The translations under genes and the position numbers were made by a program. Of a DNA stretch of 64,000 nt, positions 55,441 through 64,000 are shown one piece after another. Every line of letters starts with the position of its first letter. The stretch's first letter is position 1. Source of the DNA: Pseudomonadales bacterium (GTDB lineage Bacteria > Pseudomonadota > Gammaproteobacteria > Pseudomonadales > Pseudohongiellaceae). Under the pieces are notes generated by a model that was given only the letters and a program-made list of their open reading frames with translations, was not told where the DNA came from and made no database searches. The stretch covers positions 372,001 through 436,000 of the forward strand of contig JACKOK010000001.1 in NCBI GenBank assembly GCA_024234365.1, in the 5' to 3' direction.

Positions 55441-57267
55441 ATGAACGTAACAGAACCCAGGACTGAGACACCCGCCGAACAGGTGCTGCACAGCACCTTC
55501 GGCTACCCGGCCTTTCGCGGGCAGCAGCAGGCGATCATCGACACCCTGCTGGCCGGCCAGAACTGTCTGGTGCTGATGCCCACGGGGGGCGGCAAATCCC
55601 TCTGCTACCAGATTCCCGCACTGCTGCGGCGCGGTGTGGGGGTCGTCGTCTCCCCGCTGATCGCGCTGATGCAGGACCAGGTGGATGCCCTGCGGGAACT
55701 GGGCGTTCGTGCCAGTTTTCTCAACTCCACCTTGCCGCAGCAGGAGCAGTGGCAGGTGATAGAGGCTTTGCGTCAGGGGGAACTGGACCTGCTCTATGTG
55801 GCCCCGGAGCGTTTGAACCAACCCGCCACCCTGCAATTGCTCAGCGAGATCCCCGTGGCATTGTTCGCCATTGACGAGGCCCATTGCGTCTCCCAGTGGG
55901 GCCATGATTTCCGGGCGGACTATCTGCAACTGGGCGTGTTGCAGGAACGCTTTCCCGAGGTGCCGCGCATTGCGCTGACCGCGACTGCCGATGCCAACAC
56001 GCGGGACGAAATCGCCCGGCGCCTGGGGCTGGAGGATGCGCCACATTTCATCAGCGGCTTTGACCGGCCCAATATCCAGTACCGCATTGCCCAGAAGCAG
56101 AACCCGCGCCAACAGCTATTACGCTTCCTGCGCCGTGAACATGAACACGATGCCGGCATTGTCTATTGCCTGTCGCGCAAGAAGGTGGAGGACACCGCGG
56201 CCTGGCTGGCGCAGCAGGGATTCGATGCCGTGCCCTATCATGCCGGCCTGAGCGCGCAGGAGCGGCAGCGCAATCAGCAGCGTTTTCTGCGCGAGGACGG
56301 GGTGATCGTGGTGGCCACCATTGCCTTCGGCATGGGCATCGACAAGCCGGATGTACGCTTCATCGTCCATCTCGACCTGCCCAAGAGCCTGGAATCCTAC
56401 TATCAGGAAACCGGCCGTGCGGGGCGTGACGGCGAACCCGCCACCGCCTGGATGGTCTATGGCCTGCAGGACGTCATCATGCTGCGCCAGATGATGGACA
56501 GCTCCCAGGGCAGTGAACAATTCAAGCGCATCGAGCGCGCTCGCCTGGATGCCATGCTGGGCCTGTGCGAGATCACCAGTTGCCGCCGCCAGGCCCTGCT
56601 GCACTATTTCGGTGAGGACAGCCCCGAACGCTGCGGCAACTGCGATACCTGTCTGCAACCCGTGCCGACCTGGGATGGCACCGAGGCAGCCCGCAAGGCC
56701 CTGTCCTGTGTGTATCGTACCGGGCAGCGTTTTGGCGTGGCCTATCTGATCGATGTGCTGCTGGGGGCTGAATCGGACAAGATTTTCCAGAACGATCATC
56801 ATCAGGTTTCCACCTATGGCATCGGCAAGGAGCTGAGCCCCAATGCCTGGCGCTCGGTATTCCGGCAACTGGTGGCGCGGGGCTATCTCGGTGTCGATCA
56901 CGCCAGCTACGGAGGCCTGTTCCTCAACGAAAAATCACGGGCTCTGCTCAAGGGAGAAGAGGCCATTGCGCTGAGGGTGGATACGCAGGAACCTTCGGAG
57001 AAAGCGGTCAAAAAGGCGCGCAGCAAACACAGCATCGCGGATGCCGACCACACACTATGGGAGGCACTGCGGGAATGCCGCAAACAACTGGCCATCGAGA
57101 ATGACGTGGCACCCTATGTCATCTTCCACGATGCCAGCCTGATGGACATGCTGCACTACCGCCCGCTGACAGAGGCCCAGTTTCTCAGCATCAGCGGGGT
57201 AGGGCAGAGCAAGCTGGAGAAATACGGTGCCGCTTTCCTGGAGGTGATTCGAGCCCATGAACAATAG
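55441..57267 (+). CDS. recQ: ATP-dependent DNA helicase RecQ
   Basis: RecQ is a 3'-5' helicase in recombination and replication repair. The 608-residue protein has Walker [36 protein letters not shown] (motif II), [38 protein letters not shown], the RecQ zinc-binding cysteines (CGNCDTC) and a C-terminal HRDC domain ([18 protein letters not shown]). Start at 55441, immediately after the terminator, with no strong upstream SD; the family begins near here. Confidence 0.96.
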   Translation: MNVTEPRTETPAEQVLHSTFGYPAFRGQQQAIIDTLLAGQNCLVLMPTGGGKSLCYQIPALLRRGVGVVVSPLIALMQDQVDALRELGVRASFLNSTLPQQEQWQVIEALRQGELDLLYVAPERLNQPATLQLLSEIPVALFAIDEAHCVSQWGHDFRADYLQLGVLQERFPEVPRIALTATADANTRDEIARRLGLEDAPHFISGFDRPNIQYRIAQKQNPRQQLLRFLRREHEHDAGIVYCLSRKKVEDTAAWLAQQGFDAVPYHAGLSAQERQRNQQRFLREDGVIVVATIAFGMGIDKPDVRFIVHLDLPKSLESYYQETGRAGRDGEPATAWMVYGLQDVIMLRQMMDSSQGSEQFKRIERARLDAMLGLCEITSCRRQALLHYFGEDSPERCGNCDTCLQPVPTWDGTEAARKALSCVYRTGQRFGVAYLIDVLLGAESDKIFQNDHHQVSTYGIGKELSPNAWRSVFRQLVARGYLGVDHASYGGLFLNEKSRALLKGEEAIALRVDTQEPSEKAVKKARSKHSIADADHTLWEALRECRKQLAIENDVAPYVIFHDASLMDMLHYRPLTEAQFLSISGVGQSKLEKYGAAFLEVIRAHEQ

Positions 57268-57299
57268 GCATAGCGATGGTAGTAACTAGCGTTATGCTG

Positions 57300-57781
57300 T
57301 CAAGGAAGAATATTGTCTGCTTGCAGAACGAAGTTGCCGCTGAGCTTACCATTGACAGAATAATTGTAAGTACCCGCATCAAGGCCATATGCCTGTAATG
57401 GTATGACCTTTGCAAAACCGATCACCTGGTCAGCACACGCTACGCCTTGTGGCGGTATTGACTCAGGGTCGTAATACAGGCGTATATCGAAAGAGTTGCC
57501 TGTCTGCATGATCGCGTGTTGCCCGACTTTTAGGCACGTTGCGATGTCACCTGATACCTTGACAAATATCTGTGCAGGGATCTCTGAGGTCTTTACCAGT
57601 TCTGCAGAATGAATCAGATTCATTTCCTCGCCAACATAAGCGGAGATCAATGTCCAAGTTAATTCTGAATCTTGACTTTGGAAAATCACTTTTTGAAAGT
57701 TTCCAGGCGTTGAATCGAAGTCAACAGCAGGAATTTCCAGAGTATATATTTTATCCTTGCTTAGTGAAGCATTTGTAGGTT
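57300..57781 (-). pseudogene. S8-partner family member C, 5' end replaced by an IS element
   Basis: The minus-strand frame encodes about 160 residues (TNASLSKDKIYTLEIPAVDF at the broken end, then QIFVKVSGDIATCLKVGQHA, YYDPESIPP, GLDAGTYNYSVNGKLSG and DNILP) that align with the mature parts of genes A (22918) and B (24187). The signal peptide and start are missing: the IS ends at 57782, at the position of residue about 24 of gene A. Its 5' end is not on the far side of the IS either, so it was deleted. AT-rich like A and B. Confidence 0.85.
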
Positions 57782-57813
57782 CGACGTCCCCCCATACTCA
57801 GTAGCACTTCTCT

Positions 57814-58662
57814 TTAGAGTCCGGGGTTAATTTCTGCCATTGTATTTGCCAGTTTTCCTGCATAAGCAGCAGGTGTTAATCCGCCCAACGCTCTCTTGGG
57901 TCGTTCCTCGTTGTATTCCCTTCTCCAGGCCTCTATCAGCACACGCGCATGATGCAGGTTCAAGAACCAGTTCTCGTTCAGGCATTCGTCCCGGAACCTT
58001 CCATTGAAGGATTCAATATAGGCATTCTGGTTGGGCTTGCCTGGTTCGATCAGCCGTAGCTTGACGTCATTGTCATGACACCACTGCAGCATAGCTTTGC
58101 CGCAGAACTCCTTTCCATTGTCCGTTCTAATCACTTGAGGATACCCGCGTTCGCGGCACAGCCGTTCCATGATCCTTGTCAGCAACTGCCCTCCTATGGC
58201 GCGCTCAACCACGATGGCTACCGATTCGTGAGTGGCATCGTCCACTACCGTCAGACATTTCACCACCCGACTATCAGCGCTTCGATCAAAGACAAAGTCC
58301 ATTGACCAGACTTCGTTGGCAACCATCGGTCGCACCAGCGGCTGACGCTCGCTGACAGGGATCTTCTTGCGTTTGCGCCGCTTGACCTGCAGACCCGCTT
58401 CAGCATACAGGCGCTCCACGCGCTTGTGGTTCACCAGCTCACCGGCCTGCCGTAACTTGAGATAAATCATCCCGGAACCGTAACGTCGATGACGATGCGC
58501 CAATGCCACGATCTTCTCTTTCAAGGGCCCATTACGATCCGGTGCTGCCACATATCGCAAAGAACTCGGGCTCATGCGAGCCACCTTCAGCGAGCGCCGC
58601 TCGCTCAGGCCCTTCTCCTTCATGAACCGCACCAGCTCACGGCGGGCGGGCGCGGTCACCAC
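57814..58662 (-). CDS. IS3-family transposase OrfB (DDE integrase domain)
   Basis: The 282-residue protein has a helix-turn-helix start region and the DDE core: aspartate in VWSMDFVFDRSAD, aspartate in IRTDNGKEFCGK and glutamate in NAYIESFNGRFRDECL. Normally made as an OrfAB fusion by -1 frameshifting. Intact; GTG at 58662 is used only as a frame boundary. Confidence 0.9.
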   Translation of the reverse strand: MVTAPARRELVRFMKEKGLSERRSLKVARMSPSSLRYVAAPDRNGPLKEKIVALAHRHRRYGSGMIYLKLRQAGELVNHKRVERLYAEAGLQVKRRKRKKIPVSERQPLVRPMVANEVWSMDFVFDRSADSRVVKCLTVVDDATHESVAIVVERAIGGQLLTRIMERLCRERGYPQVIRTDNGKEFCGKAMLQWCHDNDVKLRLIEPGKPNQNAYIESFNGRFRDECLNENWFLNLHHARVLIEAWRREYNEERPKRALGGLTPAAYAGKLANTMAEINPGL

Positions 58663-58925
58663 TTTTTTCGTAGCGCCTCCTTCATCACCTCGCCCTCAAG
58701 CAATGACTCTGCCAGCAGCTTCTTCAAACGCGTATTCTCCGCCTCCAACTCCTTCAGCCGCTTGGCCTCCGAGACACTCATCCCCCCAAACTTGGCACGC
58801 CAGTTATAGTAGCTGGCATCGGAAAAACCATGCTTTCGGCATAGCTCCTTAACCGGCATCCCGGAATCAACTTCCTTCAGAAAACCAATAATCTGCTCTT
58901 CGCTAAATCGCTTCTTCACGTCCAA
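58656..58925 (-). CDS. IS3-family transposase OrfA
   Basis: The 89-residue protein starts MDVKKRFSEEQIIGFLKEVD, with KELCRKHGFSDASYYNWRAKFGG (HTH) and a leucine-zipper-like stretch (LKELEAENTRLKKLLAESL), typical of IS407-group OrfA. Its 3' end contains the slippery heptamer A-AAA-AAG (58662-58668) in frame; a -1 shift there continues straight into orfB. Confidence 0.9.
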   Translation of the reverse strand: MDVKKRFSEEQIIGFLKEVDSGMPVKELCRKHGFSDASYYNWRAKFGGMSVSEAKRLKELEAENTRLKKLLAESLLEGEVMKEALRKKW

Positions 58926-59113
58926 TCTCCTCTTCTGGGGGTATTGGACTCTAAATCGCGCTGCTACTCAAATATGGGGAGACGTCGCACGAGGACGACA
59001 CACCGGTTTGAGATAGCGCAATCGATCTGGGCGCTCATGTCGTGTAAAATGCCCGCTCTTTCAAACCATCCCATGCGCTGGATTTACGGTCCAGGCGGCT
59101 AAGAGGTGACGTT

Positions 59114-60097
59114 ATGTCTGCTGTCGTTGTGTCGGCAATGTACAAGTTTGTGCGTTTGCCGGATTTTGAGTCTTTGCGTGCGCCCCTGCACGATCTGATG
59201 AGTGAACAGGAAGTCCGTGGCACGCTGCTGCTGGCGGCTGAGGGTATCAACGGCACCATTGCCGGTTCCCGCGAGGGGATTGATGCGGTGCTGGGCTGGC
59301 TGCGTTCCGATCCGAGGCTGGCCACCCTGGTCACCAAGGAGTCCTATACCGATGAAAACCCCTTCTACCGCACAAAGGTAAAGCTGAAGCGGGAAATCGT
59401 CACCATGGGGGTCGAGGACATCGACCCGAACCATATCGTGGGCACCTATGTGAAGCCCCAGGACTGGAATGCCCTGATTTCCGACCCCGAGGTGTTGCTG
59501 GTGGACACCCGCAACGATTACGAGGTGAAGATCGGCACCTTCCGCAATGCGGTGAATCCAAACACCACCACCTTCCGCGAGTTCCCGGCCTTTGCCAAGG
59601 ACGCGATCGATCCGCAAAAGCACACCAAGGTAGCCATGTTCTGCACCGGTGGCATTCGCTGTGAGAAGTCCACGGCCTTCATGAAGCAGCAGGGCTTCAA
59701 GGAAGTCTTCCACCTGGAGGGCGGCATCCTGAAGTATCTGGAGGAAGTGCCGCAAGAGGAGTCCCTGTGGGAGGGCGAGTGCTTCGTCTTTGACAATCGC
59801 GTGACGGTAAATCACCAACTGGAGCGCGGTTCCTACGACCAGTGCCATGCCTGCCGCATGCCGATCACCGAGGAGGACAAGGCCTCGGAACACTATAGCC
59901 AGGGCGTGAGCTGCCCCCATTGCTTTGATCACCATGATGCACGGCAGCAGCAGCGCTTTGAGGAGCGTGAACGTCAGGTGCAACTGGCGAAGCAGCGGGG
60001 CGAGGCTCATATCGGCGAGTCCATGAGCCAGACCATTGTGCGCCGCCGTGAGGAAAAGCTGGCAGCCAAGCAGGCCCAGCGCGCGGCAGAGGCGTGA
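59114..60097 (+). CDS. trhO: tRNA uridine(34) hydroxylase (rhodanese family)
   Basis: TrhO adds oxygen to tRNA U34 to make ho5U. The 327-residue protein has the N-terminal fold ([19 protein letters not shown]), a rhodanese domain with [13 protein letters not shown] and the active-site cysteine in [13 protein letters not shown], and a Cys-rich end ([19 protein letters not shown]). Start at 59114, after a 127-bp gap from the IS end. Confidence 0.94.
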   Translation: MSAVVVSAMYKFVRLPDFESLRAPLHDLMSEQEVRGTLLLAAEGINGTIAGSREGIDAVLGWLRSDPRLATLVTKESYTDENPFYRTKVKLKREIVTMGVEDIDPNHIVGTYVKPQDWNALISDPEVLLVDTRNDYEVKIGTFRNAVNPNTTTFREFPAFAKDAIDPQKHTKVAMFCTGGIRCEKSTAFMKQQGFKEVFHLEGGILKYLEEVPQEESLWEGECFVFDNRVTVNHQLERGSYDQCHACRMPITEEDKASEHYSQGVSCPHCFDHHDARQQQRFEERERQVQLAKQRGEAHIGESMSQTIVRRREEKLAAKQAQRAAEA

Positions 60098-60122
60098 TTG
60101 CCTCCTGCGGCGTTACCCGCCT

Positions 60123-60335
60123 TTATTCCCCGACATAGGTGAAGCGTTTCACCCGCTGGCCGTTGACCTCGATGGTTTCATCGAACATGGCCAGCGGGCG
60201 AATCCACAGTGCCTGCTCGCCATAGAGTGGCCGATAGACAACGTGCAACTCTTCCGTCTCGCTATGCCGGGCGACACCGATAACTTCGTAGAGTTTGTCC
60301 TTGTAGTGGCGATAGGTGCCTGTTTTGATGCTCAT
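60123..60335 (-). CDS. DUF1653 protein
   Basis: The 70-residue protein has GTYRHYKDKLYEVIGVARHS, VVYRPLYGEQALWIRPLAMF, the DUF1653 pattern (beta-rich, found alone in many bacteria). Function unknown. Convergent with trhO (25 bp between ends). Confidence 0.87.
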   Translation of the reverse strand: MSIKTGTYRHYKDKLYEVIGVARHSETEELHVVYRPLYGEQALWIRPLAMFDETIEVNGQRVKRFTYVGE

Positions 60336-60469
60336 ACTTTCTGCTTGTCCTGTGTTGATGGCAAATAAACCCGTTTGCGGGCGAGCTTAGCAGATTTGCC
60401 ATGCACCGGGCGTGACTTCGCAGTACCATGGCGGCTCCTAATCTGCAGCAAACTGACGAGAAAGAAACT

Positions 60470-60802
60470 ATGCAAAGCATGATAAAAACCGTGTTGGGTG
60501 TGGTGCTGGCGGGCCTGCTCGCCGCGTGTGCCGGGACTTCCGGTCCCTCCAAGCAGGAATTGATTCTGGGCACCTGGCAGGCCGATTTTGCCGGGCAGAG
60601 CATTGAGTTGACCTATGGCCCCTCCGAGATTGCGGTGGATGCCTTTGGCGTTGCCTTCCCTTATGAATGGGTGGATGCCGACACCATCAAGCTGGACGCG
60701 ATGGGGCAGGAGGTGATCAGCACGGTGGAATTTGTCAGCAATGACGAAATGATTCAGCGCAGTGCTCAGGGCGAGCAGACGCTGTACCGCGTCTCGCCCT
60801 GA
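60470..60802 (+). CDS. Small lipoprotein, function unknown
   Basis: The 110-residue product has a lipoprotein signal (VLGVVLAGLLAACAG, lipobox LAAC) and a small beta-rich domain beginning ILGTWQADFAGQSIELTYG. AAGAAA precedes the ATG. No family recognised; lipocalin-like or DUF-type folds are possible. Convergent with the metal-sensor-like gene. Confidence 0.72.
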   Translation: MQSMIKTVLGVVLAGLLAACAGTSGPSKQELILGTWQADFAGQSIELTYGPSEIAVDAFGVAFPYEWVDADTIKLDAMGQEVISTVEFVSNDEMIQRSAQGEQTLYRVSP

Positions 60803-60825
60803 AGCACAATGGCCGCAATCGGCGC

Positions 60826-61320
60826 TCAGCGAGGCGGCTGAGTGTCGTCGGGGGTGCTGCGCTCACGTTCCCGTTCGCGGGGTGGCCGTGAGCGTTCCTG
60901 AATGAAACGCATCGCCTCCTCCCGCTCCTGCGGGCTGAGCTGGGTGAACAGCGCCAGTGTCTGGCGGTGGCTCAGCTCCTGATATTCCTCCCCAGCTGCC
61001 CGCAGCGCCGCGAAGGCGGCTTCTATGGCCTCCGTGTCCAGTGGATTCTGTATCAACAGCTCATTGACCTTGCGCTGCGCCAGAAACAGGGCGTGGCGTA
61101 CGGGGCCGGTTTCCTCACCGTAGCGATCCAGTGTGGATTGCAAATTTGCTCGTGTGTCCTCATCCAGTTGCCGAATAACCCAGTTGAGATTGGGGGGAAT
61201 GGGGCGTCCGTTGTTGTGGAAAGACATCATGCGGGCCGCCATGCCGCCAAACACAAACAGGTTCAGGGCCAGGGAAACGACAAGCACGACATTGATGATA
61301 CGGCGGCGGTTGAGGCTCAT
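60826..61320 (-). CDS. Periplasmic metal-sensor-like protein (CnrR/ZraP/Spy-like)
   Basis: The 164-residue protein has a membrane segment (RIINVVLVVSLALNLFVFGGMAA) and a helical hairpin periplasmic domain (VIRQLDEDTRANLQSTLDRY through QELSHRQTLALFTQLSPQER), ending in an Arg/Pro-rich tail. Such proteins often act with sigma/anti-sigma pairs in envelope or metal stress. Overlaps the preceding putative anti-sigma gene by 4 bp; third gene of the sigma operon. Confidence 0.82.
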   Translation of the reverse strand: MSLNRRRIINVVLVVSLALNLFVFGGMAARMMSFHNNGRPIPPNLNWVIRQLDEDTRANLQSTLDRYGEETGPVRHALFLAQRKVNELLIQNPLDTEAIEAAFAALRAAGEEYQELSHRQTLALFTQLSPQEREEAMRFIQERSRPPRERERERSTPDDTQPPR

Positions 61321-61760
61321 TCGCTGATCTCCGCATAGTCGTTCATGGAGATCAGATAAAGCTCTTCCTGCCAGGAGTTTTCGGTGTCATCGATGCCGAA
61401 GCTGTAGTAGTTGGCAAGATAGATGCCGCAGACCAGGGGCAGGGCCGCCGCCAGCGTCGGGCGCCAGGCCCAGCTCAGCAGGGTTCCTCTCTCGGGGAGT
61501 ACCCAATCGATGATGCGGTCCAGCAGGCCTTTGCGTGTGGCATCCCGCAGGGCGCGCAGGATGCGGCTTTCCATCTGTGGCATGGCGGGCACCTGAAAGC
61601 GGTTCAGCATGTCGTCAAGCGCCTGCTGCTCCTGCAGCAGATGCCGTGCCCGGGCGGATTCGCGCAGCAGGCGTTCGGCGGCCTCGCGCTCCGGCGCGGG
61701 CCAGTTGTCCGGTTTGCTGCCATAGGTTTCCACAATCTGTTCAAAGCGTTCTGTGTGCAT
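61317..61760 (-). CDS. Putative membrane-anchored anti-sigma factor
   Basis: The 147-residue product has a helical cytoplasmic half (FEQIVETYGSKPDNWPAPER, AERLLRESARARHLLQEQQALDDML) and one membrane span near residues 96-115 (WRPTLAAALPLVCGIYLANY), with a short periplasmic end. It has no recognised anti-sigma zinc motif, so the assignment rests on position between the ECF sigma gene and the sensor-like gene and on topology. Confidence 0.65.
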   Translation of the reverse strand: MHTERFEQIVETYGSKPDNWPAPEREAAERLLRESARARHLLQEQQALDDMLNRFQVPAMPQMESRILRALRDATRKGLLDRIIDWVLPERGTLLSWAWRPTLAAALPLVCGIYLANYYSFGIDDTENSWQEELYLISMNDYAEISE

Positions 61761-61787
61761 AGTGTTGCCCCGCTGTCTCCCCTTGTC

Positions 61788-62336
61788 TTACACGCTCTCT
61801 GCAGGAGCGTTGCGTATCAGACGGGCTTTCAGCCCGCGTCGTGCCCGCGCCAGAATGGACTCCAGTGCATCCACGGAGATGTCCATCATCTGTGCTATTT
61901 CCTTGTTCGAAAACCCCTGGTAATGGCTCAGTATCAGGGCGCTGCGCTGACGTTCGGGCAGCTCATTCAGCGCCTCGTTCAGTAACTGCAGTTCCGCGTC
62001 TCTGCCCGGGGCGAGTGAGGGATCATCGTCCGTTTCAAGATCCTCTGTCAGTTCCCCGCTGACACCCGAGCGGTCCTTGCGCAGATAATCGATGCACAGA
62101 TTGTGCGCGATCCGGTGCAGCCAGGTGGACACGCTGGCCTTGCCTGGCTGCCAACTGTCGGCATGGGTCCACAGGCGCAACAGGGTCTCCTGGGTAATGT
62201 CCTCGACATCCCGGCTGTTCCCGAGCATGCGAAAGGCATAGTGACTGATGGCTTTGACGTGTTTGCGCACGGCCGACTCATAGGCCTGCGAGTCGCCCGA
62301 CTGGATCGCCAGCATCAGAGCTTCGTCTTCTGTCAT
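61788..62336 (-). CDS. ECF-type RNA polymerase sigma factor
   Basis: The 182-residue protein has sigma region 2 (RKHVKAISHYAFRMLGNSRD, DITQETLLRLWTHADSW) and region 4 (LNEALNELPERQRSALILSH, GFSNKEIAQMMDISVDALES), with no region 1 or 3. I start at 62336 (MTEDEALMLAIQ). First gene of a three-gene operon with the two proteins above; probably autoregulated, but I see no clear autogenous promoter. Confidence 0.92.
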   Translation of the reverse strand: MTEDEALMLAIQSGDSQAYESAVRKHVKAISHYAFRMLGNSRDVEDITQETLLRLWTHADSWQPGKASVSTWLHRIAHNLCIDYLRKDRSGVSGELTEDLETDDDPSLAPGRDAELQLLNEALNELPERQRSALILSHYQGFSNKEIAQMMDISVDALESILARARRGLKARLIRNAPAESV

Positions 62337-62506
62337 CGTGAGAGTGCTGTCCCTTTGCTCAAGTGTCCTGCAGTGTACTGTGAATAACGGGGCCTTGCCT
62401 GATCTCACGGTCTCTTTTCAGCGAAGGGGGCCTTCTTTGGCCTTCCTTTTGAACTGCTATACGCGGCAGAAAGCGGATTCCGTCGTGCAATGCGTTTCGG
62501 CGGGGC

Positions 62507-62541
62507 AAAAAAAACGCCCCGATGACATGGCATCGAGGCGT
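62507..62541 (-). terminator. Rho-independent terminator after the Lys/Ser-repeat gene
   Basis: On the minus strand AACGCC-t-CGATG and CATCG-g-GGCGTT form a stem around CCATGT, followed by TTTTTTTT. It lies 24 bp beyond the end of the Lys/Ser-repeat gene and is the clearest terminator in the window. Confidence 0.85.
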
Positions 62542-62564
62542 TCTGAGGATGACTCACATGAATA

Positions 62565-63897
62565 TCAGTTGGTTGGCGGGCAAATCACCGCGTGAATCAC
62601 CATGTCCATCTGTGCGGGCAAGGAACTCGGTACGGCAACGGTATAGCTGAACTGGTCGGGAGCTCCCGTTACCGAGACGCCATACAGCAGGGGTGAAACG
62701 TTGTCGAAACTGCCTGCGGCGCCGAGGTAGACGTTTGCACTGTGCAGGGCGAGGCCATCATTCAGGCCAAAGTGCATCAGCATGGTGCCTGGGGCAGTGA
62801 CGAGAGGGTCGACAATAGTCAGCAAGGTTCCTTGCAGTGCAGCATTGGCGTTAAGCAGATCGAAGTTGAAGCCACCAACGGCTGTGTCCACGGTGTTGAG
62901 ATAGCCGGAGATATTCTCGGCGACCCCGACGACAGGGGAGAAGGGGGTGCTGGTGCTAGCGATGCCCCTGGCAAACACATTGGAGCAACCCTGGGGCACC
63001 ACCACCATGGGAACAGGGGCGCCGCAGAAATCGTTGGTGAAGCTGAAGGTGAAGCCGTCACCCACCGCCACGCTGCCGGCCCAGGCAACCACGGTCTCGG
63101 TACCACCGTTACCACCGCAGTCCTCATTGTGCTCGTGGCCGTGGCCGATGACGCCAGAGTGGTCTTTGTGGCCAACACCGCGGCCGTCTTCCTCACAACC
63201 GCCGTGGCCGTGACCGACCTTGCCGCTGTGCTTGTCGTGGCCTTTGCCGGCTTCCAGTGTGTTACCGGACTGGCCGGATTTGGCGGATTTGTCCGACTTG
63301 GTGGACTTGGAGGCCTTGCCGTTCTTGCCGCCAGCCTTGCCGGATTTGTCTGACTTGTCTGATTTTGCCGATTTATCGGACTGACCCGATTTTCCGGATT
63401 TGCCGGATTTTTCAGATTTTCCGGACTTGTCGGATTTCCCGTCATCGCTGTCATCGTCACTATCGTCACCGGTAATGGTGCGGGAGACCACGGCGCCTGC
63501 GGCAACCACCACGTCTGCGCTGCAGAAGGTGTCGGCATTCACGGCCAGTTCGGAGAAGGGAATGGTGAAGCTGTGTTCCGTGCTGCCGCCAAGATTGCTG
63601 GCAGTGTGGGGGAACACGGAAACCTGGGGATTGCCGCTGCCATCAACCGGGAGGTTGCCGATGTCGTCACCGATCCAGGCGAATACTTCGTCCAGTGTCC
63701 AGCCGTCAATCAGCAGGTAGTCCAGGAAGACGTTTTCGGCATCCGGATTCACCGTGACACAGACGGCGCCTACTTCGACGCTGGAGTCGGAGTAGAGCAC
63801 GGAGCAATTGGCTTCCGGCGTGCTGCCTTGCGCGTAGGCGCTGCCGCCGGCCTGTCAGCAGAATCAGCATGGCGATGATGGTGTTCAGGGCTTTCAT
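62565..63897 (-). pseudogene. Secreted Lys/Ser-repeat, His-rich protein with an apparent frameshift in its signal peptide
   Basis: The ATG at 63897 opens a signal peptide (MKALNTIIAMLILL) that goes out of frame near 63845-63853; removal of one G restores TAGGSAYAQ and joins it to the 411-codon frame below. That frame encodes a beta-rich domain (to about residue 110), a run of some 25 Lys-Ser-X triplets (DKSGKSEKSGKSGKSGQSDK and on), a His/Gly/Cys-rich part (KVGHGHGGCEEDGRGVGHKD) that could bind metal, and a second beta-rich domain ending HAVICPPTN. No family recognised. The frameshift may be a true mutation, phase-variable change or a sequencing error. Confidence 0.7.
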
Positions 63898-64000
63898 GTT
63901 GGTACCTCGAAATTGCGAAGATCACGCAGGGCGATCAAATCGCTGTATGTAACAAATTGTCGAATGTAACAAAAACGAACATTTGGTCGATCATGGATGG

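Larger units (their letters stand above)
57782..58987 (-). mobile_element. IS3-family insertion sequence (IS407-like, about 1.2 kb)
   Basis: The element is bounded by imperfect inverted repeats of about 42 bp, both starting CGACGTCYCCCCATA and ending TTTAGAGTCC. It carries orfA and orfB in the IS3 arrangement. The expected 4-bp target duplication is absent (GGTT outside the left end, CACG outside the right), pointing to a deletion or recombination next to the element. Confidence 0.88.

Noticed and set aside
57776..58991. A target duplication for the IS3-family element
   Set aside because: The four bases outside each end differ (GGTT and CACG, or GTTC and GCAC with ends shifted by one).
58990..59113. 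The missing 5' end of gene C on the far side of the IS
   Set aside because: The minus-strand sequence there gives no signal peptide resembling those of genes A and B.
63240..63470. The Lys-Ser-X stretch as a tandem DNA repeat array or CRISPR
   Set aside because: The DNA is degenerate at third positions while the amino acid pattern holds, so it is a protein-level repeat within an open frame.

Overview
The window reads as a chromosome segment of a GC-rich, probably marine or aquatic gammaproteobacterium. Supporting traits are the fabA-fabB anaerobic unsaturated fatty acid pair, aroQ-accB-accC synteny, mpl, SlyD with a His-rich tail, a tesA/ybbA-ybbP block, CbpA-CbpM, a class III CobB-type sirtuin, pdxJ/pdxH and Pseudomonas-like REP repeats. 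I cannot assign a genus from sequence alone. Most of the window is ordinary, densely packed core genome with many short operons and overlapping gene ends.

Layout. 1-4.7 kb (minus strand): fabA-fabB, a stand-alone DsbD N-terminal domain, then aroQ-accB-accC (accC runs off the left edge): fatty acid synthesis. 4.9-8.7 kb (plus): manC-galU-manB, sugar nucleotide supply for envelope polysaccharide, followed on the minus strand by pgi, a RimB-RimK fusion and a GNAT enzyme. A tRNA-Thr(UGU) sits at 12.4 kb. 12.6-18.5 kb: a cluster of exported enzymes (two paralogous secreted proteins of unknown function, a subclass B3 metallo-beta-lactamase-like protein with all six zinc ligands, an M20 peptidase and a convergent exported amidase). 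18.6-22.5 kb: thioesterase, sirtuin, Bcp peroxiredoxin, esterase, pdxJ and a small secreted basic protein.

22.5-25.6 kb is the accessory region. It is clearly more AT-rich, full of short hairpin-forming repeats, and holds two intact paralogous secreted proteins of unknown function, each lying directly downstream of the broken 3' end of a subtilisin-like (S8) peptidase gene. Both peptidase genes are cut by copies of the same MITE-like repeat. A third paralogue of the small protein lies at 57.3-57.8 kb, where an IS3-family element (57.8-59.0 kb) has replaced its 5' end. The ancestral unit therefore looks like a two-gene module (S8 peptidase plus secreted partner) that was carried in several copies and is being dismantled by repeats and an IS. 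I regard this as the most novel content of the window.

25.6-45.7 kb: tesA/ybbA-ybbP, a MORN protein, pdxH, PPi-type phosphofructokinase, ubiX, mpl, a LON-substrate-binding-domain protein, small membrane proteins, a trypsin-like protease, a YdcF-type protein, a Prx5-type peroxiredoxin, a diguanylate cyclase, NudL, a TonB-dependent receptor, a nitronate monooxygenase-like enzyme, SlyD and an aldehyde dehydrogenase. 45.8-57.3 kb: a YiiX-like hydrolase, two divergent NHL-repeat exported proteins, an LpxH-like phosphoesterase, a CYTH protein, cbpM-cbpA, a REP cluster, a lectin-like secreted protein, a TPR protein, a GDT1-type manganese exporter, a DUF3014 protein and recQ. 59.1-64.0 kb: trhO, small proteins, an ECF sigma factor operon with a putative anti-sigma and a periplasmic metal-sensor-like protein, and a secreted Lys/Ser-repeat, His-rich protein whose signal peptide is out of frame with the rest.
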